Shown one piece after another: positions 45,394 to 53,142 of a DNA stretch of 64,000 nucleotides. The first letter of the stretch is position 1. Each line of letters starts with the position of its first letter. Origin of the DNA: Clostridium aminobutyricum. Its GTDB lineage: Bacteria; Bacillota; Clostridia; Peptostreptococcales; Anaerovoracaceae. The DNA lies in the NCBI RefSeq assembly GCF_017255415.1, contig NZ_JAFJZZ010000001.1, positions 124,001 through 188,000 of the forward strand, given 5' to 3'. The translations under genes and the position numbers were made by a program. A model generated the notes under the pieces. That model did not search any database. It had not been told where the DNA came from and worked only from the letters and a program-made list of their open reading frames with translations.

Positions 45394-46479
45394 ATGGCGA
45401 AAGTATTAGTTGGTATGAGCGGTGGAGTGGACAGCTCGGTATCTGCATATCTGTTAAAACAGCAAGGATATGAGGTTAGTGGTGTAACTCTGAAGCTTTT
45501 TGATAACGAAGATATTGGCATTGAGGACAAGACGAGAACTTGCTGCTCTTTGTCTGACGTGCAGGATGCAAGGAGCGTTGCGGATCGACTTGGATGCAGA
45601 CATTATGTATTTAATTACGGGGAAAGTTTTTTACAGGATGTAGTAGGCAAATTTGCTCATGACTATGAAGACGGCAAAACCCCGAATCCTTGTATAGACT
45701 GTAACCGATATATAAAATTCAGCAGGATGCTGGAACGTGCATTGTTTTTAGAGTTTGATTACATTGCGACCGGGCATTATGCACAGATAGAGAAAGATCC
45801 TGTTTCGGGACGCTACCTCTTAAAGAAGGGAGCTGACCCCAATAAAGATCAGAGTTATGTGTTATATACATTGACCCAACATGAATTATCGAAGACATTG
45901 TTTCCCCTCGGAGGCATGTCAAAAGATCAAATTCGTGAAATTGCAAAGAGAGAAGGTTTTATCAACGCATTAAAACCGGATAGCCAAGACATCTGTTTTG
46001 TGAAGGATGGAGATTATGCAGGTTTTTTACAGCAGGTCATGGGTGTTGAAGCAAAACCGGGGAACTTTGTTGATAAACAAGGAGATAAAATCGGAAGACA
46101 TCAGGGAATCATCCATTATACTATAGGACAGCGAAAGGGCTTGTCTCAAACTTTCGGAAAACCAATGTATGTGCTGAAAAAAGACAAGTCCAGCAATACG
46201 GTTATGCTTGGAAACAATGAGGATTTATTTGCGCAAGGAATGATAGTAGAGGACCTGAATTTTATCTCCATAGAAAACTTGACAGAGCCTATGAGGATTA
46301 CTGCCAAAGCCAGATATTCTATGAAGGAAGTTGGAGCAGTAATCGAACCTGCAGAAAACGGAAAAGTAAAGGTCATTTTTGATGAAAAGCAAAGAGCCAT
46401 CACTCCTGGTCAGGCAGCGGTATTCTATCATGGTGATATAGTCGTTGGCGGCGGAACAATCGTGGAGGCTGTTTATTAA
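45394..46479 (+). CDS. mnmA: tRNA-specific 2-thiouridylase MnmA
   Basis: MnmA makes 2-thiouridine at wobble position 34 of tRNAs for Lys, Glu and Gln. The 361-residue product begins MAKVLVGMSGGVDSSVSAY (PP-loop), has the catalytic cysteine pair in NPCIDCNRYIKF near residue 99 and SQDICFVKDGDY near 197, and GQRKGL near 246. The ATG at 45394 has AGGAGAT upstream and is chosen over a TTG at 45361 within the preceding gene. Confidence 0.96.
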   Translation: MAKVLVGMSGGVDSSVSAYLLKQQGYEVSGVTLKLFDNEDIGIEDKTRTCCSLSDVQDARSVADRLGCRHYVFNYGESFLQDVVGKFAHDYEDGKTPNPCIDCNRYIKFSRMLERALFLEFDYIATGHYAQIEKDPVSGRYLLKKGADPNKDQSYVLYTLTQHELSKTLFPLGGMSKDQIREIAKREGFINALKPDSQDICFVKDGDYAGFLQQVMGVEAKPGNFVDKQGDKIGRHQGIIHYTIGQRKGLSQTFGKPMYVLKKDKSSNTVMLGNNEDLFAQGMIVEDLNFISIENLTEPMRITAKARYSMKEVGAVIEPAENGKVKVIFDEKQRAITPGQAAVFYHGDIVVGGGTIVEAVY

Positions 46480-46495
46480 GAAGAAGGAATAGAAA

Positions 46496-46948
46496 ATGCA
46501 TGGTTTAAGATTAAAATTATCACAGACGAAAGAGTATGATGCGTTAACAGATTTATTTATGAAAAACGGGCTAGAGTTTTCCAAGGAAGAACCGGTTCGC
46601 ACAGATGTGGTGAAATGTTGGAAGATTACACATGGCGAGGAACAATTTTTAGCGGCCGGATTAGCTCTTGCAAAACGTCAAGGAGAATTTATTATTGATG
46701 GCATTGCAGTGGAACCGGAATACAGAAAAATGAAAATCGGTAAGATCATTTTAAACAAGGCCATTGAGGAAGTAAAAACATTGGGAGGCAACCGGATCTT
46801 TCTGGTTGCAAGAGCTCCTGAATTTTTCAGAAAACGAGGCTTTGTAACGGTCTCCAGAGAAGACGCTCCGACGTTCTTTGAATGCGCTACTTGCGAACAA
46901 TATAACGCGACTTGTTACCCGGAAGTGATGAGACTGGATATTCACTAA
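46496..46948 (+). CDS. GNAT-family N-acetyltransferase
   Basis: The 150-residue product shows the GNAT core: FIIDGIAVEPEYRKMKIGKIILNKAIEE around residues 60-87 with a degenerate acetyl-CoA loop, then GNRIFLVARAPEFFRKRGF near 95. A cysteine-containing end, FECATCEQYNATC, follows. The substrate cannot be predicted. GAAGGAAT precedes the ATG, 17 bases after mnmA, so it is likely in the same transcript. Confidence 0.82.
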   Translation: MHGLRLKLSQTKEYDALTDLFMKNGLEFSKEEPVRTDVVKCWKITHGEEQFLAAGLALAKRQGEFIIDGIAVEPEYRKMKIGKIILNKAIEEVKTLGGNRIFLVARAPEFFRKRGFVTVSREDAPTFFECATCEQYNATCYPEVMRLDIH

Positions 46949-46957
46949 ATAATAGAT

Positions 46958-47019
46958 AAGGGGCTGTCTTAAAAGGATGTGAGTGAACTCATAAGAGCTT
47001 TTGAGGAGCCCTTTTTTTT
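46958..47019 (+). terminator. Intrinsic terminator after the GNAT gene
   Basis: GGGGCT...AAAAG pairs with CTTTT...AGCCC with small mismatches, and TTTTTTTT follows. A nested TGAGT/ACTCA stem lies in the loop. Confidence 0.85.
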
Positions 47020-47168
47020 ATTGTAAAATACTAGTTTGGAAAGGTTCTATTTTGCTTTCAAAAAATCTGTGAATAAAACGCATATGGTTGTAATCATGTT
47101 TTTATTTTAGCGGCATATCATTAGTAGTGTCAAATGTCATAATTGTCCAAGTAGGAGGGATACTATTC

Positions 47169-47921
47169 ATGAAAATATTAGCGAAGGTTATTGCGGTGGT
47201 CTTAGCTTTTGGTGCGGTCATGTGGATTTTTCAAGCGGTCAATGTAAGTGCCGCACTGAGCTCGGTTTTGAGCCCTAATCGTGAGCTGCCTATATATAGT
47301 GTGCAAACAGCTGAGAAAAAGATTGCGATCAGTTTTGATGCGGCATGGGGAGATGAAAGCACAGTTGCAATTCTGGATATTCTAGACCAATACAATGTAA
47401 AAACAACATTCTTCTTGGTAAAGTTCTGGGCGGAAACCTATCCTGCTGATGTAGCGGAGATTCATGCAAGAGGTCACGAGATCGGAAACCATTCGGCAAC
47501 CCATCCGAAGATGACCGAGCTTTCGGAAGATAAGATGATTGCAGAACTTTCCGAGACTTCGCAGGCAATTGAAAAGATTACCGGGGAGAAAACCACCTTG
47601 TTCAGGCCGCCGTTCGGTGATTACAATAATACCGTAATTTCCACCTGTGAAGCGCAAGGCTATAAGGTCATACAGTGGTCTGTCGACAGCTTGGATTGGA
47701 AAAACATCTCTACGGAACAGATTGTTGATCGAGTAACCAGAGAGGTGAAACCGGGAGATATCATTTTATTCCATAACAATGCGGAAAAAGTAACGGAATA
47801 TTTGCCTTTGGTTCTTGAGAATCTTCAAAAGCAGGGATTCAAAATTGTTCCGATCGGGGAATTGATTTACTATAAGGACTATAAAATGGATCATACCGGA
47901 AAGCAGTGTAAAACGAAATAA
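47169..47921 (+). CDS. Polysaccharide deacetylase, PdaB-like
   Basis: A 250-residue protein with an N-terminal membrane anchor or signal (about residues 4-26) and a NodB deacetylase domain. Motifs are SFDAAWGDEST (motif 1, near 57), HEIGNHSATHP (motif 2 HxxxH, near 100), RPPFGDYNNT (motif 3, near 140), WSVDSLDW (near 163) and LFHNN (near 196). The AAWG motif is typical of PdaB-type sporulation deacetylases that act on spore cortex or wall. The ATG at 47169 has GGAGGG 9 bases upstream; an upstream in-frame ATG at 47127 lacks a site. Confidence 0.88.
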   Translation: MKILAKVIAVVLAFGAVMWIFQAVNVSAALSSVLSPNRELPIYSVQTAEKKIAISFDAAWGDESTVAILDILDQYNVKTTFFLVKFWAETYPADVAEIHARGHEIGNHSATHPKMTELSEDKMIAELSETSQAIEKITGEKTTLFRPPFGDYNNTVISTCEAQGYKVIQWSVDSLDWKNISTEQIVDRVTREVKPGDIILFHNNAEKVTEYLPLVLENLQKQGFKIVPIGELIYYKDYKMDHTGKQCKTK

Positions 47922-47936
47922 ATGAAAGTTTTTATG

Positions 47937-47968
47937 CATACCATCCAAAAAAGATGGTATGTTTTTTT
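47937..47968 (+). terminator. Intrinsic terminator after the deacetylase gene
   Basis: CATACCATC pairs with GATGGTATG around CAAAAAA, followed by TTTTTTT. Confidence 0.92.
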
Positions 47969-48008
47969 ATACATATTTAAAGAAACAGTGAAAATATACA
48001 AAAAATAG

Positions 48009-48037
48009 TTGAAATTTTGTCCCTTAAGATGTATAGT
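48009..48037 (+). promoter_or_regulatory. Promoter of the amino-acid binding protein gene
   Basis: TTGAAA (48009-48014), 17-base spacer and TATAGT (48032-48037). Confidence 0.6.
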
Positions 48038-48098
48038 TAGCCGTGTGACATAAATAATAATGCATATTATGAATAAAATAATAAGAGAGGTACATAAG

Positions 48099-48884
48099 AT
48101 GAAAATGAATATGAAAAAAATAGTAGCGCTTGCTCTAGTGATGATAGTGGCGTTTACTTTTGGAGCTTGCGGCGGAGCTGATACAAACAAAGATGCAGAT
48201 CAAAAACCTGTTTATAAGGTAGCGATGGAACCGACCTTCCCTCCTTTTGATACAACCGATAAGCAAACCGGCGAGCTTACAGGATTTGATGTAGATATGA
48301 TGGAAGCCATTGCAGAAGATCAGGGCTTTGAATTAAAATGGGAAAATATGAGCTTTGATGGACTGATCCCTGCATTGCAGGCGGGAAATATTGATATTAT
48401 TGCTTCCGGTATGAATGCAAGTGACGATAGAAGAGAGCAGGTTGATTTTTCCGATACATACTATGACTCAGGGCTAGTGGTAGCGGTAAAGAAAGGCAAT
48501 ACAACCATTACTTCTTTAGGGGCGATTACTGCTGATATGAAGGTAGGCGGCCAGATCGGAACAACCGGTGCAGACCTTTGCCAGAAGCTTCAAACAGAAG
48601 GCAAAGTAAAAGAAGCGAAGATCTATAACGGATTGGATGTAGCAGTTATGGATTTACAGAACGGAACAATCGATGCACTGATCAATGACCTTCCGGTGAC
48701 AAAAGCATATATTGATGCACAGCCTGGCACAATCCAGATCGTTGGAGACGTGTTAAATGCTGAAGCCTATGGAATTGCAGTGAAAAAAGGAAACCAAGAG
48801 CTTCTTGATAAGATTAACGCCGGTATGAAGAACATTAAGGACAGCGGCAAATTTGACGAATTATATGCAAAGTGGTTTGAATAA
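48099..48884 (+). CDS. Polar amino-acid ABC transporter substrate-binding lipoprotein
   Basis: A 261-residue family 3 solute-binding protein. It has a signal peptide ending in a lipobox-like FTFGAC followed by GG, so it should be lipid-anchored outside the membrane. Ligand-fold motifs are VAMEPTFPPFDT near residue 40, GFDVDMMEAIAEDQGFEL, SFDGLIPALQAGNIDIIASGM near 83 and GIAVKKGNQELLDKIN near 224. The ligand class is polar amino acids such as glutamine or cystine; specificity cannot be read. ATG 48099 has AGAGAGG upstream. Permease and ATPase follow after a terminator. Confidence 0.92.
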   Translation: MKMNMKKIVALALVMIVAFTFGACGGADTNKDADQKPVYKVAMEPTFPPFDTTDKQTGELTGFDVDMMEAIAEDQGFELKWENMSFDGLIPALQAGNIDIIASGMNASDDRREQVDFSDTYYDSGLVVAVKKGNTTITSLGAITADMKVGGQIGTTGADLCQKLQTEGKVKEAKIYNGLDVAVMDLQNGTIDALINDLPVTKAYIDAQPGTIQIVGDVLNAEAYGIAVKKGNQELLDKINAGMKNIKDSGKFDELYAKWFE

Positions 48885-48915
48885 TTACTATTTAAAAATT
48901 TGACACGAGTATATT

Positions 48916-48948
48916 AAAAGGTTTGCTTTTTTAAGCAAACCTTTTATT
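48916..48948 (+). terminator. Terminator between binding protein and permease genes
   Basis: AAAAGGTTTGCTT pairs perfectly with AAGCAAACCTTTT around TTTT. It would make the binding protein more abundant than the membrane components. Confidence 0.85.
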
Positions 48949-48950
48949 AC

Positions 48951-49080
48951 GCACCTAACATCATTTGCGCAAGCAAAGGTCTGGTAGGTGCTATACGGGA
49001 ATTCCCCAGCTCAAAGGGCGGCTCATTTACACCTAAGTTCTAGCGGTAAGTGGCTAAAAGGCATAGCATTCACTCGAAAT
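48951..49080 (+). ncRNA. Unidentified structured leader upstream of the ABC permease
   Basis: GCACCTA (48951-48957) pairs with TAGGTGC (48985-48991). Inside, TTTGC and GCAAA (48964-48977) enclose the GNRA tetraloop GCAA. Further on, AGTGGCTA can pair with TAGC...CACT (about 49049-49074). It starts right after the terminator of the binding-protein gene and ends before the permease ribosome site. No known riboswitch class was recognised, and no reading frame is apparent. Confidence 0.4.
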
Positions 49081-49099
49081 CTACAAGGAGGAATTAGTT

Positions 49100-49774
49100 T
49101 TGAGTAACTATATTGATGGAATAAAAATAGCATATAGTGGATTGGGTGTGACATTACAGATTACGCTTGTTGCGGTATTATTAGGTGTTTCGATCGGTTT
49201 GATCGTAGCGATATGTAAAATGTCTAAAAATCTAGTCTTAAGGGCAATAGCAAACGTTTATATTGAAATACTCAGAGGTACGCCGTTGCTTGTACAAGCT
49301 TTAATCATTTATAACGGTGTTCCTATGATTTTACAATCCAATGGGATTATGTTTAAATGGGAATATCCGGTTGTAGCGGGTATGATCGCTTGCGGAATTA
49401 ACAGCTCTGCTTATGTGGCAGAAATTATTCGATCCGGTCTTCAAGCAATCGATAAGGGGCAGATGGAGGCGGCGCGATCTCTTGGAATGGGACATTTTCA
49501 GTCCATGCGGTTTATCATTATACCGCAGGCATTTCGAATCATTTTGCCTGCGTTGGGAAATGAATTTATTACCCTAATTAAAGAGAGTGCGGTGCTGTCC
49601 GTCATTTCAATTGTTGAAATCACCCGAAAAAGTATGCTGTGGTCATCCGCAACATTTTTGGCGTGGCCGGCTTATTTAGGTACGGCATTTGTTTATTTGA
49701 CCTTGACAATTCCATTGTCAAGGGGGGTAAGCTTCTTAGAGAGGAGGATGGCACAAAGTGATCGAAGTAAATAA
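49100..49774 (+). CDS. Polar amino-acid ABC transporter permease
   Basis: A 224-residue HisM/GlnP-type permease with about five membrane segments. The family EAA-loop motif is [22 protein letters not shown] (split around residues 130-151), and [10 protein letters not shown] lies near 58. The start is a TTG at 49100, supported by AGGAGG 8 bases upstream. The 3' end overlaps the ATPase gene by 17 bases. It forms a homodimeric channel with the neighbouring ATPase. Confidence 0.93.
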   Translation: MSNYIDGIKIAYSGLGVTLQITLVAVLLGVSIGLIVAICKMSKNLVLRAIANVYIEILRGTPLLVQALIIYNGVPMILQSNGIMFKWEYPVVAGMIACGINSSAYVAEIIRSGLQAIDKGQMEAARSLGMGHFQSMRFIIIPQAFRIILPALGNEFITLIKESAVLSVISIVEITRKSMLWSSATFLAWPAYLGTAFVYLTLTIPLSRGVSFLERRMAQSDRSK

Positions 49775-50480
49775 TTTAACAAAATCTTACGGAGCCCTAC
49801 AGGTTCTCAAGGGGATTACTGAAAGAGTGGAAGATGGAGAAGTGGTTTGTGTTATCGGACCTTCCGGTTCCGGAAAAAGTACTTTTCTAAGATGCCTCAA
49901 CCTACTGGAAGAACCAACGAGCGGAGAAATCTTTATTGACGGAGAGCAGATCAATACGAAGAATGCAAATTTGAATCAAATGAGGCAAAAATTGGGCATG
50001 GTGTTCCAAAACTTTAATCTGTTTCCTCATATGACCACTCTTGAGAATATTACCTTGGCTCCGATTCGCGTCAAGAAAATGTCAAAGGAAGAGGCAGATA
50101 AAACAGCGAGGCAACTGCTGGACAAAGTCGGATTAGAGGATAAAGCGAATGTCTATCCAAGTTCTCTTTCCGGCGGTCAAAAACAACGTGCGGCAATAGC
50201 ACGTGCCTTGGCAATGAATCCTGAATTTATGCTTTTTGACGAACCAACTTCTGCACTTGATCCGGAGATGGTAGGAGAAGTGTTAGCTGTTATGAGAGAC
50301 CTTGCTGAAAAGGGAATGACCATGGTCATTGTAACCCATGAAATGGGATTTGCACGAGAAGTGGCCGATCGCATTTTATTTATGGATGAAGGCGTTATCA
50401 TGGAACAGGGCACCCCTCAAGAGATTTTCAATGAGACCAAAAACGAACGAACAAAGAGCTTTTTAAGCAAAATATTATAA
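49758..50480 (+). CDS. glnQ: Polar amino-acid ABC transporter ATP-binding protein
   Basis: The 240-residue product is a GlnQ/HisP-type ATPase: Walker [10 protein letters not shown] near residue 34, Q-loop [12 protein letters not shown] near 77, signature LSGGQKQR near 135, Walker [15 protein letters not shown] near 156 and the H-loop [14 protein letters not shown] near 190. It begins with GTG at 49758 about 10 bases after GAGGAGG. The name reflects family only. Confidence 0.93.
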   Translation: MIEVNNLTKSYGALQVLKGITERVEDGEVVCVIGPSGSGKSTFLRCLNLLEEPTSGEIFIDGEQINTKNANLNQMRQKLGMVFQNFNLFPHMTTLENITLAPIRVKKMSKEEADKTARQLLDKVGLEDKANVYPSSLSGGQKQRAAIARALAMNPEFMLFDEPTSALDPEMVGEVLAVMRDLAEKGMTMVIVTHEMGFAREVADRILFMDEGVIMEQGTPQEIFNETKNERTKSFLSKIL

Positions 50481-50485
50481 AATAT

Positions 50486-50531
50486 CAACGACCCTGATGT
50501 TCCTAATATAGGAATCAAGGGTTGTTTTTTT
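50486..50531 (+). terminator. Intrinsic terminator after the ABC transporter operon
   Basis: CAAC-ACCCTGAT-TTCCTA folds back on TAGGAATCAAGGGTTG, followed by TTTTTTT. Confidence 0.88.
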
Positions 50532-50633
50532 CCCTTAGCCAAGATTTCCGCCGGAATCCATAAGAATATGAATAAATCAATTTCTTCTTAATACAATATA
50601 GAATACCAGAGAAATCAAGAGGGGGAAAAACGG

Positions 50634-51272
50634 ATGGAAAACGGGCAGGTTAGTGTAGTAGATGAAATGAGGGGAGAAAGCAATCGAGCAGTACTGGTCG
50701 GAATTGTTTTAACTGATTTGATGTTCAGCCATAAATCCTATGGCGAAAGTTTTTACATCATCCAATTAGGTATAGACAGGAAAAGCGGATATCGAGATGA
50801 AATCAAAGTCATTATCTCTGAAAGACTGATTTGGGATTTATACATAAATATAGGGGATTGTTTGCAAGTGGAAGGACAGGTTCGTACGTATAACGAAGAA
50901 ACGGAAGGACACAGCAAGCTTAATATTGTAGTTTTTGCAAGAACAATTACTTATTTGGAAGAAGAATTGCCTCATGAAAATAATATCTCACTGACAGGTT
51001 TTCTATGCAAATTGCCGATTCGAAGAACTTCTCCTCTGGGACGAGAGCTTTGTGATTTGATGCTTGCAGTGAACAGGATGTATAACAAGTCGGATTATAT
51101 ACCTTGTATCGCGTGGGGCCGGAATGCGACCTATGCAGGCAGTTTGGAAGTCGGAACGAGATTGTCTATTGTAGGAAGAATCCAGAGCAGGGAATATAAA
51201 AAAAGAGATGCTGACGGAAATGTGATCAGCAAAATAGCGTATGAGGTTTCCATCCTTAAAATTGAAGAATAA
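50634..51272 (+). CDS. SSB-like protein with two OB-fold repeats
   Basis: A 212-residue protein that looks like two single-stranded-DNA-binding OB folds in tandem. The first is about residues 17-105 (VLVGIVLTDLMF...IGDCLQVEGQVRTY), and the second about 118-210 (ISLTGFLCKLPIRRTSPLGRELCDLMLAVNR, YIPCIAWGRNATYAGSLEVGTRLSIVGRIQSREY). The second repeat matches SSB closely, including the WGR motif. It lacks the acidic C-terminal tail of housekeeping SSB, so it is probably an accessory form. It lies upstream of plsX, where rpmF is often found. The start has GAGGGGG upstream. Confidence 0.82.
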   Translation: MENGQVSVVDEMRGESNRAVLVGIVLTDLMFSHKSYGESFYIIQLGIDRKSGYRDEIKVIISERLIWDLYINIGDCLQVEGQVRTYNEETEGHSKLNIVVFARTITYLEEELPHENNISLTGFLCKLPIRRTSPLGRELCDLMLAVNRMYNKSDYIPCIAWGRNATYAGSLEVGTRLSIVGRIQSREYKKRDADGNVISKIAYEVSILKIEE

Positions 51273-51324
51273 TGCCTTATTTGTTGAAAAACACATGGTA
51301 ATTGCTATATAATGGCTTCTTTTC

Positions 51325-51353
51325 TTGAATTTTATGCATGTTTATGATATATT
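51325..51353 (+). promoter_or_regulatory. Promoter of the plsX operon
   Basis: TTGAAT (51325-51330), 17-base spacer and TATATT (51348-51353). Confidence 0.5.
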
Positions 51354-51405
51354 ATATGTTGCATAATTTTAATGATTTTTAGGTAAAACATATATATAAA
51401 AGAGG

Positions 51406-51421
51406 TTCCGTTAAAACGGAA
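51406..51421. promoter_or_regulatory. Palindrome in the plsX leader
   Basis: TTCCGTT-AA-AACGGAA is a perfect 7-2-7 palindrome 20 bases before the plsX start. It does not resemble the FapR operator; it may be an operator or a small mRNA stem. Confidence 0.4.
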
Positions 51422-51440
51422 GATCATACGAGGTAAAACG

Positions 51441-52454
51441 ATGAAGATAATTTTAGATGGAATGGGTGGAGATAACGCACCTGCTGAGATAGTGAACGGA
51501 GCAATACAGGCAATCAAGGACATGCCGCATACCATTGTGATCGTTGGGGATGAAACAAAAATTCATGCAGAACTGAAAAAACATAAGTACGATCAAAATC
51601 AGATTATAGTAAAACACGCAAGTGATGTCATTACCAATGAGGATACTCCGGTAAAGGCAGTTCGTACGAAAAAAGAGTCTTCCATGGTTGTAGGAATCAA
51701 CATGGTGAAGAACGGAGAGGGCGATTTATTTATTTCCGCCGGAAATTCGGGCGCCTTGATGGCAGGCGGATTATTTATATTGGGAAGAATTCAAGGGATA
51801 GATAGGCCGGCATTGGCAACTATTTATCCGATTCTTGGAGGACAGGCTTCTCTATTAGTGGATGCCGGTGCAAATTCAGAATGTAAGCCGGAAAATCTAT
51901 TGGAATTTGCTACAATGGGCAGCATTTACATGGAAAAAGTATTAGGAAGAACGAACCCTTCCGTAGGCTTAGTTAACATCGGAGCGGAAGAAACAAAGGG
52001 AACGACTGTGACGAAAGCAGCCCATGAATTATTGGAAAAGAGCAACCTAAACTTTAGAGGAAATGTGGAAGCGAGAGAAATTCCTTTCGGTGCAAGTGAC
52101 GTGATTGTATGCGACGGTTTTGTAGGCAATGTTATTTTAAAATTGACGGAAGGGATGGCGCTTAGCATTTATGGTTTGCTTAAAAAGAGGTTAACAGCAG
52201 GCTTGATGGCTAAAATGGGCGCAGTACTTCTTTACGATAAATTGAAGGGATTAAAGAAGGAGTTTGATTACTCTGAATACGGCGGAGCACCGATTTTAGG
52301 TGTCAAAGGACCGCTTGTAAAGATGCATGGTTCATCCAATGCAAACGCTGTAAAAAATACGATTTTGAAAGCCATACCATATGCCGAGCAAAATGTTGTA
52401 CAGACCATTCAAAATTCAGTACTTGAACTGGAGGAAATTAAGATAAGTGAATAA
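51441..52454 (+). CDS. plsX: Phosphate acyltransferase PlsX
   Basis: PlsX makes acyl-phosphate from acyl-ACP for phosphatidic acid synthesis together with PlsY, which is encoded further along. The 337-residue product has ILDGMGGDNAPAEIV at the start, ISAGNSGALMAGG near residue 96, VDAGANSECKPE near 140 and GFVGNVILKLTEG near 227. The acpP gene that usually lies between plsX and rnc is missing here. The stop overlaps rnc by 8 bases. Confidence 0.96.
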   Translation: MKIILDGMGGDNAPAEIVNGAIQAIKDMPHTIVIVGDETKIHAELKKHKYDQNQIIVKHASDVITNEDTPVKAVRTKKESSMVVGINMVKNGEGDLFISAGNSGALMAGGLFILGRIQGIDRPALATIYPILGGQASLLVDAGANSECKPENLLEFATMGSIYMEKVLGRTNPSVGLVNIGAEETKGTTVTKAAHELLEKSNLNFRGNVEAREIPFGASDVIVCDGFVGNVILKLTEGMALSIYGLLKKRLTAGLMAKMGAVLLYDKLKGLKKEFDYSEYGGAPILGVKGPLVKMHGSSNANAVKNTILKAIPYAEQNVVQTIQNSVLELEEIKISE

Positions 52455-53142
52455 GCTTGAATTTCAGAAAAACTTAAACTATGAATTCAAAAACACAAAA
52501 TATCTCGAAAAGGCACTGACACACAGTTCTTTTGTGAAGGAGAAAAGTGAACGATGCAGTAAAAACAATGAACGGCTTGAGTTTCTTGGCGATGCTTTTT
52601 TTGATGCCATCATCAGTGAAGAACTCTATAATCGCTTAGAAGATGTGAGTGAAGGAAAACTGACTAAGTTAAGAGCATTCATTGTATGTGAGAAATCCCT
52701 AGCAGAACAGGCGAGAAATTTGCAGCTTGGACAATATCTTTTCATGGGTAAAGGCGAAGAACGCATGGGAGGACGAAATCGGGAGTCGATTTTAGCAGAT
52801 GCTTTAGAGGCCGTCGTGGCAGCTATCTTTCTCGATGGAGGCTATGAAGCAACAAAAAAATTTGTTTTGGAAACCTTTGAGAAGACGATCGAAAATGCCT
52901 TGTGCGGCAAAATGAAGAAGGACTATAAAACGGAGCTTCAGGAAACCTTGCAAGCGAATGGGGATGTAAAGATTGAATATCAAATCGACAAAGAAGAAGG
53001 CCCGGATCATGATAAAACCTTCTATATGTTGCTTTTTTGCAATGGCAGTATCATCGGAAAAGGTGTAGGAAAGAGTAAAAAGGCAGCGGAGCAGAATGCT
53101 GCGAAAGATGCGTTAGAAAGTGGGGAGACAAATGTATTTTAA
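52447..53142 (+). CDS. rnc: Ribonuclease III
   Basis: RNase III cuts double-stranded RNA in rRNA and mRNA processing. The 231-residue product has the catalytic signature NERLEFLGDAFFDAII near residue 40, ALEAVVAAIFLDGGYEA near 119 with the second acidic site, and a C-terminal dsRNA-binding domain ending GKGVGKSKKAAEQNAAKDAL. It begins with GTG at 52447 overlapping plsX, with GGAGG 12 bases upstream. smc overlaps its 3' end. Confidence 0.96.
   Translation: MNKLEFQKNLNYEFKNTKYLEKALTHSSFVKEKSERCSKNNERLEFLGDAFFDAIISEELYNRLEDVSEGKLTKLRAFIVCEKSLAEQARNLQLGQYLFMGKGEERMGGRNRESILADALEAVVAAIFLDGGYEATKKFVLETFEKTIENALCGKMKKDYKTELQETLQANGDVKIEYQIDKEEGPDHDKTFYMLLFCNGSIIGKGVGKSKKAAEQNAAKDALESGETNVF

Noticed and set aside
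48951-49080. A guanidine/ykkC-type riboswitch, suggested by GGTCTGG and ACGGGA
   Set aside because: The other conserved ykkC segments and their order are missing, so the class was not assigned.
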